Source: an uncultured Lachnospiraceae bacterium (GTDB taxonomy: Bacteria; Bacillota; Clostridia; Lachnospirales; Lachnospiraceae). Taken from it: a DNA stretch of 46,904 nucleotides. A program made the position numbers and the translations under genes. Below, one piece after another: positions 34,045-43,193 of the stretch. Under the pieces are notes generated by a model. The model was not told the origin of the DNA. It ran no database searches and saw nothing but the letters and a program-made list of their open reading frames with translations. The stretch spans positions 1-46,904 of the forward strand of contig CATXUX010000029.1 in the NCBI GenBank assembly GCA_958402795.1. The letters are read 5' to 3'. The first letter of the stretch is position 1. Each line of letters begins with the position of its first letter.

Positions 34045-35232
34045 ATGGAGAAACTTTTATTTACGTCTGAGTCTGTTACAGAAGGACACCCGGATAAGAT
34101 GTGCGACCAGATCGCGGATGCGATTCTGGATGCGGCGCTGGAGCAGGATCCGATGAGCCGCGTGGCCTGCGAGGTGTGCACCACAACCGGTCTTGTTATG
34201 GTCATGGGAGAGATGACGACAAAGGCATATGTCGATATTCAGAAGATCGTACGGGATACGGTACGTGAGATCGGCTATACGAGAGGAAAATATGGATTTG
34301 ACGCAGATACATGCGGTGTGATCACAGCACTCGACGAGCAGTCGGCGGATATTGCACTTGGTGTGGACAAAGCACTTGAGGCGAAGGAAAACCGGATGTC
34401 CGACACAGAGATCGAGGCAATCGGTGCGGGAGACCAGGGAATGATGTTTGGATATGCATCAGATGAGACGCCGGAATATATGCCGTATCCCATCGCGATG
34501 GCACACAAGCTGGCGCTTCAGCTTACGAAAGTCCGCAAGAACGGTACGCTGCCATATCTTCGTCCGGACGGAAAGACGCAGGTGACTGTCGAGTATGGGG
34601 AAAACGGAATCCCGGAACGTATCGAGGCCGTTGTGCTTTCTACCCAGCATGATCCGGAAGTAACGCAGCAGCAGATCCATGAAGATATTAAAAAATATGT
34701 ATTTGATGAGATCCTTCCGGCAGATATGGTAGATGAAAACACGAAGTTCTTTATCAATCCGACCGGCCGGTTCGTGATCGGCGGGCCTCACGGCGACAGC
34801 GGCGTGACCGGACGGAAGATCATCGTGGATACATACGGCGGGATGGCACGCCACGGCGGCGGAGCGTTTTCCGGAAAAGACTGTACAAAGGTAGACCGTT
34901 CCGCAGCATATGCGGCGCGTTATGCGGCAAAAAATATCGTCGCGGCAGGACTGGCGAAGAAGTGTGAGATTCAGTTGTCCTACGCGATCGGTGTGGCGCA
35001 GCCGACTTCCATTATGGTCGATACGTTCGGAACCGGAGCTGTGCCGGATGAAAAGCTGATCGAGATCGTTCGTGAGAACTTTGATCTGCGCCCGGCCGGC
35101 ATCATCAAAATGCTGGATCTGCGCCGGCCGATCTACAAACAGACCGCCGCATATGGGCATTTTGGAAGAAATGATTTAAATTTACCATGGGAAAGGCTAG
35201 ATAAAGTTGACGATTTGAAAAAATATCTGTAA
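34045..35232 (+). CDS. metK: S-adenosylmethionine synthetase
   Basis: A 395-residue enzyme, normal length, that makes SAM from methionine and ATP. The N-terminal FTSESVTEGHPDK motif, GAGDQGMMFGYA and GGGAFSGKD (the phosphate-binding loop) are all present. The ATG at 34045, preceded by GGAAGAGG, gives the family start; a longer in-frame reading from 33958 would translate the riboswitch terminator and is rejected. Product feedback through the upstream S-box is expected. A strong terminator follows the stop. Confidence 0.97.
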   Translation: MEKLLFTSESVTEGHPDKMCDQIADAILDAALEQDPMSRVACEVCTTTGLVMVMGEMTTKAYVDIQKIVRDTVREIGYTRGKYGFDADTCGVITALDEQSADIALGVDKALEAKENRMSDTEIEAIGAGDQGMMFGYASDETPEYMPYPIAMAHKLALQLTKVRKNGTLPYLRPDGKTQVTVEYGENGIPERIEAVVLSTQHDPEVTQQQIHEDIKKYVFDEILPADMVDENTKFFINPTGRFVIGGPHGDSGVTGRKIIVDTYGGMARHGGGAFSGKDCTKVDRSAAYAARYAAKNIVAAGLAKKCEIQLSYAIGVAQPTSIMVDTFGTGAVPDEKLIEIVRENFDLRPAGIIKMLDLRRPIYKQTAAYGHFGRNDLNLPWERLDKVDDLKKYL

Positions 35233-35237
35233 GATAG

Positions 35238-35264
35238 AGGCAAAGGGATTTTCCCTTTGCCTTT
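35238..35264 (+). terminator. Terminator after metK
   Basis: An 11-bp perfect stem (35238-35248 with 35252-35262), three-base loop and short T run lie 5 bases after the metK stop. Only 26 bases separate it from the histidine kinase start, so that operon may depend on read-through or an unseen promoter. Confidence 0.85.
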
Positions 35265-35290
35265 AATCATTAGCAGAAAGGATGCCGTGT

Positions 35291-36343
35291 ATGAAGCTGA
35301 GAACAAAACTGATTATTGCATTTGTGATCGTCATGATCTTCCCGACTCTGATCGTGATGGTCGGAATGCGCGTGTTTACGCCGAACCGGGCGTGGGACAT
35401 CCAGTCGATCTATCTGATGGTGGTGTGTGTCACCGCGGCGATTTTGATCTACTGGATCTATCGTACAATCTCCGTGCCGCTTGAGAAGCTGCAGGAGGCG
35501 ACGCGCAATATTAAGGAAGGAAATCTGAACTTTGAGATCCAGTCAGATTCGAATGACGAGATCGGACAGCTCTGCAAGGATTTTGAGGAAATGCGGCTGC
35601 GCCTGAAAGCAAATGTGGAAAACCAGGGGGCGTATGAGAAAGAAAACAAGGAGCTGATCAGTAATATTTCTCATGACCTGAAGACTCCGATCACAGCGAT
35701 CAAGGGATATGCGGAGGGAATCATGGATGGTGTGGCGGATACACCGGAAAAGATGGACAGATACGTCAAAACGATATACAATAAGGCAAACGAGATGGAT
35801 CTGCTCATTAACGAGCTGACACTGTACTCCAAGATCGATACGAACCGCATTCCGTATAATTTTGCGACGATCTCGGCAAAACAATACTTCAGGGACTGCG
35901 CGGAAGATCTGTCGATCGAGCTGGAATCCAAAGGCGTCGCATTCCGGTTTCAGGATTATATGGAGGAGGACTGCAAGGTCATCGTCGATCCGGAGCAGCT
36001 TCGCAGGGTGATCAATAATATTGTCTCAAATTCTCTGAAATATTCGGACAAACCGGAAACGAAAATCACAATGGATGTGAAGGATGTAGGAGATTTCATA
36101 CAGGTAGAGCTGGGAGACAACGGAAAGGGAATTGCACCAAAGGACCTGCCGTATATTTTTGAGCGGTTTTACCGGGCGGATGCATCGCGTAGTTCTGCTA
36201 CGGGCGGAAACGGGATAGGACTTGCGATCGTAAAGAAGATCGTGGAGGAGCATGGTGGAAATATCTGGGCGACCAGTGTGGAAGGAAAAGGAACAAAGAT
36301 GTATTTCGTAGTGAGAAAATATCAGGAGGTACCGATCGAATGA
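35291..36343 (+). CDS. Sensor histidine kinase (HAMP, HisKA, HATPase)
   Basis: A 350-residue membrane kinase. Two helices (about 7-26 and 39-57) are joined by only about 12 external residues, so it probably senses something within or at the membrane. A HAMP linker follows (about 58-112), then the phosphoacceptor motif SHDLKTPI with His128, the N box NNIVSNSLKYS, the G1 box GDNGKGIAP and the G2 box GGNGIGLAIV. It should phosphorylate the regulator encoded next, whose start overlaps its stop by 4 bases. GAAAGG lies about 9 bases before ATG 35291; the ATG at 35282 is too close to that site. The operon continues into potassium uptake genes. Confidence 0.93.
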   Translation: MKLRTKLIIAFVIVMIFPTLIVMVGMRVFTPNRAWDIQSIYLMVVCVTAAILIYWIYRTISVPLEKLQEATRNIKEGNLNFEIQSDSNDEIGQLCKDFEEMRLRLKANVENQGAYEKENKELISNISHDLKTPITAIKGYAEGIMDGVADTPEKMDRYVKTIYNKANEMDLLINELTLYSKIDTNRIPYNFATISAKQYFRDCAEDLSIELESKGVAFRFQDYMEEDCKVIVDPEQLRRVINNIVSNSLKYSDKPETKITMDVKDVGDFIQVELGDNGKGIAPKDLPYIFERFYRADASRSSATGGNGIGLAIVKKIVEEHGGNIWATSVEGKGTKMYFVVRKYQEVPIE

Positions 36344-37032
36344 GTAAACGAATTTTAATTGTGGAAGACGAAGAGAGTGTAGCAGATCTGGAAAAGGATT
36401 ATCTGGAACTGAGCAATTTTGAAGTAGAGGTGGCCAATGACGGGCAGACCGGTCTTGACAGGGCACTTGACGGGGATTTTGACCTGATTATTCTGGATCT
36501 GATGCTGCCGGGAGTAGACGGCTTTGAAATCTGCAGACAGATCCGCGAGAAGAAGAACACACCCATCATCATGGTATCAGCCAAGAAAGACGATATTGAC
36601 AAGATCCGCGGACTGGGACTTGGCGCAGATGACTATATGACAAAACCATTCAGTCCGAGTGAACTGGTGGCCCGTGTGAAAGCACATCTGGCGCGGTATG
36701 AGCGTCTGATCGGAAGCAGCGTGGAAGAAAATGAAGTGATTGAAATCCGGGGCCTCAAGATTGATACGACGGCAAGGCGCGTGTGGGTGAACGGCGAAGA
36801 GCGATCTTTTACAACCAAGGAATTTGACCTGCTGACGTTTCTGGCGTCGCATCCAAACCACGTATATACGAAAGAAGAACTCTTCCGGGAGATCTGGGAC
36901 ATGGAATCAATTGGGGATATTGCGACTGTGACGGTGCACATTAAGAAGATCCGCGAAAAAATCGAATACGATACATCGCACCCGCAGTACATCGAAACCA
37001 TATGGGGTGTGGGATACCGTTTCAAGGTATGA
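36340..37032 (+). CDS. OmpR/PhoB family response regulator
   Basis: A 230-residue regulator with a receiver domain (residues about 3-115; phosphoacceptor Asp53 in LIILDLMLPGVDG, conserved Lys in YMTKPFSPSEL) and a winged-helix DNA-binding domain (about 130-228, ending in IETIWGVGYRFKV). CAGGAGGTACC precedes the ATG inside the kinase gene. The position before ktrB/ktrA genes suggests control of potassium uptake, but it is not KdpE-like in its partner kinase, which lacks the KdpD sensor. Confidence 0.95.
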   Translation: MSKRILIVEDEESVADLEKDYLELSNFEVEVANDGQTGLDRALDGDFDLIILDLMLPGVDGFEICRQIREKKNTPIIMVSAKKDDIDKIRGLGLGADDYMTKPFSPSELVARVKAHLARYERLIGSSVEENEVIEIRGLKIDTTARRVWVNGEERSFTTKEFDLLTFLASHPNHVYTKEELFREIWDMESIGDIATVTVHIKKIREKIEYDTSHPQYIETIWGVGYRFKV

Positions 37033-37044
37033 TAAAGGCGCATT

Positions 37045-38430
37045 ATGAATGACAAGAAAAAACGAATCCGAAAACTGAGTTTCAGCACCGTCCAGATCAT
37101 TGCGCTTGGCTTTTTCGGCGTGATTCTGGCGGGCGCTGTTCTGCTGTGGCTGCCCTTTTCAAACCGGCAGCCGATCGCATTTGCAGATGCGTTGTTTACC
37201 GCGGTATCTGCAGTGTGCGTGACCGGACTGGTGACGATCGTACCGGCCACGCAGTTTTCACCTGTCGGGAAAGGAATCCTGCTGGTGCTGATCCAGATTG
37301 GCGGACTGGGTATCATTGCCTGTACCGTTGCATTTTTCCTCCTGATGCACAGGCGGATCACGATGAAAGAACGCGTACTGATCCAGCAGGGATCCGGACT
37401 GGATACGCCCGGCGGGATCGTGCAGTATATCATCCATGTGCTGAAAGGTACTTTTATTGTAGAAGGAATCGGCGCAGTCTGCTATTTATTTTATTTCGTG
37501 CCGCGCTATGGCGTGGCAAAGGGCGCGGCATATTCGGTTTTTCACTCCGTATCTGCGTTTTGCAATGCGGGAATCGATATTCTCGGTGCAGACAGCTTTC
37601 AGGGAATGGTCACCTCTCCGATCGTCAATCTTACTACGATGGCTCTGATTGTGCTCGGAGGACTTGGATTTCGTGTGTGGTATGATATACTTGGAAATAC
37701 AAAAAGGGTGCTGAAGGAGGGACAGTCCCGCAAACGGTTGCTTTCCAGACTGCAGCTCCAGAGCAAGATTGTGTTGTCTATGACTGTGTTCCTGATTGCA
37801 TTCGGTACGGTCGGATACTTTCTGCTGGAACATGATAATCCGGATACGTTTGGAAATCTGAGTCTTGGCCAGAAATGGCAGGCAGCGGCATTCCAGTCCG
37901 TGACCACAAGAACTGCCGGGTTTGCCACGGTTTCGCAGGCGGAGCTTACGAGGACGTCCAAACTGCTTGGCTGCGTCCTGATGTTTATCGGCGGCTCATC
38001 CGGCGGTACGGCGGGCGGCGTCAAGACAACGACCATAGCGCTTTTGATCCTGACCTGTGCGGCAGTGCTGCGGGGAAAACGGGATACGGAATGTTTTGGG
38101 AGAAAGATCGATATAACGCTCGTACGTTCGGCTGTGACGATCACGCAGTTGACGCTCCTTTTCTGGCTGTGCGGTACAGTGGTGATCGTAATGCTGGAAC
38201 CGGATGTGGATATACTCTCAATCATGTACGAGACATTTTCAGCAGTCGCGACGGTGGGACTGACAGCGGACCTGACACCGCAGTTGTGCCGGGCAAGCCA
38301 GGCAGTGCTGATGATCCTGATGTATGCGGGAAGAATCGGTCCTGTGACAATGGCGATGGTATTTGCAGGGAAAAGCCGGTTGTCCACGCAATTGCGGGAA
38401 CTGCCGGAAAAACGAATTATGATAGGATAG
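37045..38430 (+). CDS. TrkH/KtrB family potassium uptake membrane subunit
   Basis: A 461-residue membrane protein with four repeated membrane-pore-membrane units. The selectivity-filter-like glycines are seen in TAVSAVCVTGL, SAFCNAGID, SVTTRTAGFATV and SAVATVGLTADL. It should form the K+ (or Na+) channel-like translocator that works with the NAD-binding regulatory subunit encoded next. Length fits KtrB. It begins 12 bases after the response regulator stop; the start region is basic (NDKKKRIRK), as usual for a cytoplasmic N-terminus. Confidence 0.92.
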   Translation: MNDKKKRIRKLSFSTVQIIALGFFGVILAGAVLLWLPFSNRQPIAFADALFTAVSAVCVTGLVTIVPATQFSPVGKGILLVLIQIGGLGIIACTVAFFLLMHRRITMKERVLIQQGSGLDTPGGIVQYIIHVLKGTFIVEGIGAVCYLFYFVPRYGVAKGAAYSVFHSVSAFCNAGIDILGADSFQGMVTSPIVNLTTMALIVLGGLGFRVWYDILGNTKRVLKEGQSRKRLLSRLQLQSKIVLSMTVFLIAFGTVGYFLLEHDNPDTFGNLSLGQKWQAAAFQSVTTRTAGFATVSQAELTRTSKLLGCVLMFIGGSSGGTAGGVKTTTIALLILTCAAVLRGKRDTECFGRKIDITLVRSAVTITQLTLLFWLCGTVVIVMLEPDVDILSIMYETFSAVATVGLTADLTPQLCRASQAVLMILMYAGRIGPVTMAMVFAGKSRLSTQLRELPEKRIMIG

Positions 38431-38465
38431 CGGTTACTGTACAGGGTGACAGACAGGAGAAGAAT

Positions 38466-39119
38466 ATGAAAAAACAGTTTGCAGTGTTTGGACTGGGAAG
38501 TTTCGGGAAAAGTGTTGTGCTGACACTGGAGCGCTTTGGCTGCGATGTGATTGCGGTGGATGAGTCTTATGAGAAAGTTCAGGATATTTCAGAATCGGCG
38601 GCTTATGCGATGCGGGCGGATGTGACAGACCCGGAAGCAATGGCTGCGCTCGGCGCACGAAACCTGGACGGCGTGGTGATTGCGATTTCAGAGCGCTTTG
38701 AAGCCAGCGTAATGGCGACTATCATTTCAAAGGAGCTGGGAATCCCGTTTGTGCTGGCAAAGGCAAAGGATGAACTGCACGGGAAGATTCTGGAAAAAGT
38801 AGGAGCGGACTCCGTGATCTATCCGGAACGAGACATGGGGAGCCGCGTGGCAAAGAAGCTGATGTCATCGGAATTTACGGACTGGATCGATCTTTCTCCG
38901 GACTACAGCCTTACCGAAAGGGTCCTGCCGAAGCAGTGGGCGGGAAAAAGTCTTGCGCAGCTTCGGGTTCGCGAGCAGTACGGGATCAATGTGGTCGGAG
39001 TGATGGATGATGGAAAAATGGACGTGGCATTCGATCCGCACACACCGCTTCCCGCAGGGTGTATGCTGTTTCTTATCGGATCAAATTCAGCGCTGGAAGC
39101 ATTTGAGGTGGGAGAATGA
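38466..39119 (+). CDS. TrkA/KtrA family potassium uptake regulatory subunit
   Basis: A 217-residue cytoplasmic protein with an RCK_N Rossmann domain (FGLGSFGKSVVLTLERFG, then the acidic end of strand 2 in VIAVDE) and an RCK_C domain (about 140-217). It should form the nucleotide-gated ring under the KtrB-type channel. ATG 38466 follows AGGAGAA and is correct: the open frame extends far upstream inside ktrB but out of frame with it and without support. Length is standard for KtrA. The last bases overlap the next gene by 4. Confidence 0.94.
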   Translation: MKKQFAVFGLGSFGKSVVLTLERFGCDVIAVDESYEKVQDISESAAYAMRADVTDPEAMAALGARNLDGVVIAISERFEASVMATIISKELGIPFVLAKAKDELHGKILEKVGADSVIYPERDMGSRVAKKLMSSEFTDWIDLSPDYSLTERVLPKQWAGKSLAQLRVREQYGINVVGVMDDGKMDVAFDPHTPLPAGCMLFLIGSNSALEAFEVGE

Positions 39120-39919
39120 TCAGCAGTACCGGAAATCAGAAAATAAAAGAAGTCGTACAGCTTCAGAAAAAGAGCCGCGCGCGCCGGGAGACGGGATTGT
39201 TTATCGCGGAGGGACTCCGCATGGCACGTGAAGTGCCTTTAGACCGGCTGGAGAAGCTGTATGTGACGGAAGCATTTTATCAGAAACATTATATAGAAAT
39301 GCCGGAGATATCAGACCGTCTGATAGAATTTGTGACGCCGGATGTATTTTCACACATGTCGGATACGAAGACGCCACAAGGTGTTCTGGCAGTTGTACGG
39401 CAGATCAACTGCCGGGAGGAAGATATTCCGGCACGGGAAATCCGGGGGCAAAGTCCGCATATTCTCATATTAGAAGACGTTCAGGATCCGGGAAATCTCG
39501 GCACGATGTTCCGCACGGCGGAAGCGGCGGGCGTGACAGGGATCCTGATGAGCCGGGACTGTGTGGATATATATAATCCGAAGGTTGTCCGTTCGACCAT
39601 GGGCGCGGTCTTCCGGATGCCATTTGCTTTTGCAGAGGATCTGACAAAAACAATCCGCAGCATAAAGCAGCGCGAGATTCGTGTATATGCGGCACATCTG
39701 GAAGGAAAGCGGGTATATGATGAGGAAGATTACCGGCGGGGAACTGCATTTCTGATCGGAAACGAGGGAAATGGACTGCGTCCGGAAACTGCAAAGTGTG
39801 CGGACGCATGGATCAAGATTCCGATGGCGGGCAAAGCCGAATCACTGAACGCAGCCGTTGCGGCTGCGGTTCTGATGTTTGAGGCGGGGCGGCAGCGGAG
39901 ACAAGTACAGGTGAAATGA
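39116..39919 (+). CDS. TrmH/SpoU family RNA 2'-O-methyltransferase
   Basis: A 267-residue SPOUT methyltransferase. Residues about 5-95 form an L30e-like substrate-binding domain, and the C-terminal part contains the three SpoU motifs: motif 1 EDVQDPGNLGTMFRTAEA, motif 2 LIGNEGNGLRPE and motif 3 IPMAGKAESLNAAVA. It should methylate a ribose 2'-OH in rRNA or tRNA using SAM; the target nucleotide is not decided. The start overlaps the ktrA-type stop (ATGA), so translation is coupled although the functions differ. Confidence 0.93.
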   Translation: MISSTGNQKIKEVVQLQKKSRARRETGLFIAEGLRMAREVPLDRLEKLYVTEAFYQKHYIEMPEISDRLIEFVTPDVFSHMSDTKTPQGVLAVVRQINCREEDIPAREIRGQSPHILILEDVQDPGNLGTMFRTAEAAGVTGILMSRDCVDIYNPKVVRSTMGAVFRMPFAFAEDLTKTIRSIKQREIRVYAAHLEGKRVYDEEDYRRGTAFLIGNEGNGLRPETAKCADAWIKIPMAGKAESLNAAVAAAVLMFEAGRQRRQVQVK

Positions 39920-39938
39920 AAGAAGGGAGAGAACAACG

Positions 39939-40937
39939 ATGATGAATTTAAAAGGAAGAGATTTTCTGACACTGAAAGATTTTACACCAGAAGAGATCAC
40001 ATATTTACTGGATCTGTCGGCGGACTTTAAGGAGAAGAAGAAAAAAGGGATCCCGGTGGATCACTATAAGGGAAAAAACGTGGCGCTTATTTTTGAAAAG
40101 GACAGTACGAGAACCCGCTGCGCGTTCGAAGTGGCGGCGCACGACCTGGGGATGGGTACGACCTACCTTGGCCCGACCGGCTCCCAGATGGGGAAAAAGG
40201 AAAGTATTGCTGATACGGCACGTGTACTTGCAAGAATGTATGATGGGATCGAGTACCGGGGATTCGGGCAGGAGATTGTGGAAGAACTTGCAGTATACGC
40301 GGACGTGCCGGTGTGGAATGGTCTGACGAATGAATATCATCCGACACAGATGCTGGCGGATATGCTGACGGTTCGGGAGAATTTCGGAGAACTTAAAGGA
40401 CTCAAATTCGTTTATATGGGAGACGCCAGATATAATATGGGGAACTCCCTGATGGTTGTCTGCGCGAAGCTGGGACTGGATTTTGTCGCTTGTACCGCAA
40501 AAGAGTATTTCCCGAATGCAGAGCTGGTAGAAATCTGCCGCGGCTATGCCGCTAAGTCCGGCGCGACGATCACGCTGACGGAAGATGTGCAGAAAGGAAC
40601 GAAAGACGCCAATGTAATCTATACGGATGTATGGGTATCTATGGGCGAACCGGACGAAGTATGGGAGGAGCGGATCAAAGCGCTGACTCCGTACAAAGTG
40701 ACAAAAGAGGTCATGGAGAATGCATCGGAAAATGCGATCTTCATGCACTGCCTGCCGGCATTCCATGATGCAAACACCAGAATCGGGAAGGAAATGTGCG
40801 AACGGTTCGGCATTACGGAAATGGAAGTGACAGACGAAGTATTTGAGTCGACCCGGTCCAAAGTGTTTGACGAGGCAGAAAACCGGATGCATACCATCAA
40901 GGCTGTGATGGCGGCGACTCTGGAAGAAACAAAGTAA
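39939..40937 (+). CDS. argF: Ornithine carbamoyltransferase
   Basis: A 332-residue enzyme of normal OTCase length. The carbamoyl-phosphate motif STRTR (in EKDSTRTRCAFE), HPTQMLADMLT, the ornithine-binding DVWVSMG loop and the FMHCLPAFHD motif are present, separating it from aspartate and other carbamoyltransferases. It makes citrulline from ornithine and carbamoyl phosphate. No arginine deiminase or other arg genes are adjacent, so biosynthetic and catabolic roles cannot be told apart. Two ATGs in tandem (39939, 39942) can start it after AAGGGAGAG. Confidence 0.94.
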   Translation: MMNLKGRDFLTLKDFTPEEITYLLDLSADFKEKKKKGIPVDHYKGKNVALIFEKDSTRTRCAFEVAAHDLGMGTTYLGPTGSQMGKKESIADTARVLARMYDGIEYRGFGQEIVEELAVYADVPVWNGLTNEYHPTQMLADMLTVRENFGELKGLKFVYMGDARYNMGNSLMVVCAKLGLDFVACTAKEYFPNAELVEICRGYAAKSGATITLTEDVQKGTKDANVIYTDVWVSMGEPDEVWEERIKALTPYKVTKEVMENASENAIFMHCLPAFHDANTRIGKEMCERFGITEMEVTDEVFESTRSKVFDEAENRMHTIKAVMAATLEETK

Positions 40938-40976
40938 AGTGGAGTGTCACGCAGACATTTCGTGTGAGGTGGAGAC

Positions 40977-41963
40977 GTGAAAACAGAGATTTTAAAAATG
41001 CTCCGTGAAAGCGGAGACTATGTTTCCGGGCAGCGGCTGTGCGAGGAACTCGGTGTATCCCGCACGGCCGTGTGGAAGGCAGTCAACCAGTTGAAGGAAG
41101 AAGGCTATCAGGTAGAGGCAGTGCGCAACCGCGGTTACCGGATCATGGCAGGTCCGGATGTGATGACAGAAGAGGAACTGAACAGCCTGCTCGCCGGGAA
41201 AACGAACTGGGCAGGAAAAAACATATTTTATTATCCGGAAATTGATTCAACCAATATACGGGCGAAACAGCTCGGTGAAGAGAATGCGCCGCACGGTACG
41301 CTTGTCGTCGCTGATATGCAGACGGCAGGACGCGGGAGAAGGGGAAGAGGCTGGGTTTCGCCTCCGGGACACAGTATCTATATGTCACTTCTGCTCCGTC
41401 CGGATATCCGACCGGGAAACGCACCGATGCTGACGATCGTGATGGCGTATAGTGTGGCGGAGGCAATCCGGGACTGTACCGGTCTGAATGTGCAGATCAA
41501 GTGGCCCAACGACATTATCCTGAACGGAAAGAAAATTGTCGGCATTCTGACGGAGATGAGCACGGAGATCGACTATATTAACCATGTAGTGATCGGCGTG
41601 GGGATTAATGTCAACATGGAGTCATTTCCGGAGGAACTTTCGGACAAAGCAACGTCTCTTCGGATAGAAATGGGAAAATCTGTAAAACGCAGTCCGATCA
41701 TTGCAGAAACGATGATCCGGTTTGAAGCATGCTATGAACAGTTTGCCCAAAAAGGCGATCTGGGATTCCTGCGTGAATCGTATAATGAGATGCTGGTAAA
41801 CTGTGGCAGAGAAGTGCTTATTTTAGGTGCGAAAGAATCCTATAAGGCATATGCATTGGGGATCGATGACAACGGGGAACTTCTGATCCGCCGTGAAGAC
41901 GGGACAGAAGAGACGGTGTATGCCGGAGAAGTATCCGTCCGTGGTGTGTATGGCTATGTATAG
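40977..41963 (+). CDS. birA: Biotin-[acetyl-CoA carboxylase] ligase with HTH (BirA)
   Basis: A 328-residue bifunctional protein. The N-terminus (about 1-60) is a winged helix-turn-helix (GQRLCEELGVSRTAVWKAV), so it may repress biotin genes. The catalytic domain contains the biotinyl-AMP loop GRGRRGRGW, QIKWPNDIILNGKKIVGIL and a C-terminal SH3-like domain (about 280-328). It attaches biotin to carboxyl-carrier proteins. A GTG start follows GAGGTGGAG. The operator targets are not in this window. Confidence 0.94.
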   Translation: MKTEILKMLRESGDYVSGQRLCEELGVSRTAVWKAVNQLKEEGYQVEAVRNRGYRIMAGPDVMTEEELNSLLAGKTNWAGKNIFYYPEIDSTNIRAKQLGEENAPHGTLVVADMQTAGRGRRGRGWVSPPGHSIYMSLLLRPDIRPGNAPMLTIVMAYSVAEAIRDCTGLNVQIKWPNDIILNGKKIVGILTEMSTEIDYINHVVIGVGINVNMESFPEELSDKATSLRIEMGKSVKRSPIIAETMIRFEACYEQFAQKGDLGFLRESYNEMLVNCGREVLILGAKESYKAYALGIDDNGELLIRREDGTEETVYAGEVSVRGVYGYV

Positions 41964-42022
41964 CAGGAAGCAAAATACTCGGCGGATGAGAGACGACAGA
42001 CTGACAAGGAGATTGCAATAAA

Positions 42023-42364
42023 ATGGAAGAAGTAGTATTATGCGCAGCCAGTTCTTATGCACAGAAGTTTTATCTGAATCCGGACTTTCGGTCGCTTCCG
42101 GAGCAGGTGCGTCAGGAGCTGCAGATCATGTGCGTGCTGTATACCGAAGATGTAGGCGGTATTTTGATGCTCGTATATGACAGTATGGGAAATCTGAAAC
42201 TTGTGGTGGATCATGAGAAAGATGACCTGACTTTTGATGAAATCGGAAGCGCATTGAAAATTAAACAGATGCAGGCAGAGAAGAAAGAACTGTTTGAATC
42301 TCTGGAGCTGTATTATAAAACGGTATATCAGATAAACGGCGATTCCGGCGCTCATGAGCAGTGA
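42023..42364 (+). CDS. Small conserved protein, DUF6145-like
   Basis: A 113-residue soluble protein without a known motif. It begins EEVVLCAASSYAQKFYLNPDF and has a beta-rich middle (ILMLVYDSMGNLKLVVDH) and a helical C-terminus. It resembles a family (tentatively DUF6145) kept next to coaX in Lachnospiraceae; this memory-based assignment is not firm. ACAAGGAGATTGC precedes the ATG, and coaX follows after 37 bases. Function is unknown. Confidence 0.7.
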   Translation: MEEVVLCAASSYAQKFYLNPDFRSLPEQVRQELQIMCVLYTEDVGGILMLVYDSMGNLKLVVDHEKDDLTFDEIGSALKIKQMQAEKKELFESLELYYKTVYQINGDSGAHEQ

Positions 42365-42401
42365 AAGCGTACCCCGGAACTGCAGGAGGAGGAAGTGAAA
42401 T

Positions 42402-43193
42402 ATGTTATTAACGATAGATGTAGGAAATACAAATATAACGCTCGGCGTTTTCCATGGAAAAGATCTGGCAGGAACATTCCGCATGACAACGAAACAGGCG
42501 AGGACTTCGGATGAATACGGATTCACGATCTGTGGTATATTAGAACACCGGGGGATCAGACCGGATGATATTGAGGATGTGATCGTAGCTTCGGTCGTAC
42601 CGGACATCATGCATTCGCTTAGCAGCGGACTGGTGAAATATCTCAATGTGAATCCGCTTGTGGTCAGTGCAGGAACGAAAACCGGAATCCGTATTGTGAC
42701 CGAGAATCCGAAACAGATCGGTCCTGACCGGATCGTGGATGCCGTGGCAGGATATGATCTCTGCGGCGGTCCGGTGATCGTGGTAGATTTCGGAACTGCG
42801 ACAACCTATGATCTGATTGGTCCTGATGGCACATTTGAGGCAGGAATTACAGCGCCGGGAATCGGGACGGCGGCACATTCACTCTGGTCAGATGCGGCAA
42901 TGCTTCCTGCGATTGAAATCAAGAAGCCAAAGTCCATCCTTGCAAAAGAAACCGTCCCAAGCATGCAGGCAGGACTTGTGTACGGAGCGATCGGGCAGAC
43001 CGAGTATATTATTGAAAAAATAAAGGAAGAATCCGGATATACAGATGCAAAGGTCGTGGCCACCGGCGGACTCGGAAGAATCATCGCGGATGAGACGAAA
43101 AGCATTGATATTTATGATCCGGACCTGACACTGAACGGCCTGCGGCTGATCTACGAGAAAAACCGGAAAACAAAACCGGAGAAGCGACAATGA
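42402..43193 (+). CDS. coaX: Type III pantothenate kinase
   Basis: A 263-residue ASKHA-fold kinase. The phosphate-binding motif IDVGNTNITLGVF is at the N-terminus, then GPDRIVDAVAGYDLCGGP and DFGTATTYDLIGPDG, the catalytic and second phosphate motifs. It phosphorylates pantothenate, the first step to coenzyme A, and is not inhibited by CoA in studied members. GGAGGAGG precedes the start. It overlaps the next gene, dusB, by 4 bases. Confidence 0.95.
   Translation: MLLTIDVGNTNITLGVFHGKDLAGTFRMTTKQARTSDEYGFTICGILEHRGIRPDDIEDVIVASVVPDIMHSLSSGLVKYLNVNPLVVSAGTKTGIRIVTENPKQIGPDRIVDAVAGYDLCGGPVIVVDFGTATTYDLIGPDGTFEAGITAPGIGTAAHSLWSDAAMLPAIEIKKPKSILAKETVPSMQAGLVYGAIGQTEYIIEKIKEESGYTDAKVVATGGLGRIIADETKSIDIYDPDLTLNGLRLIYEKNRKTKPEKRQ

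Noticed and set aside
37875..38465. Long upstream extension of the KtrA-type frame
   Set aside because: It lies entirely within ktrB in another frame; the Rossmann domain begins at 38466 with its own ribosome site.
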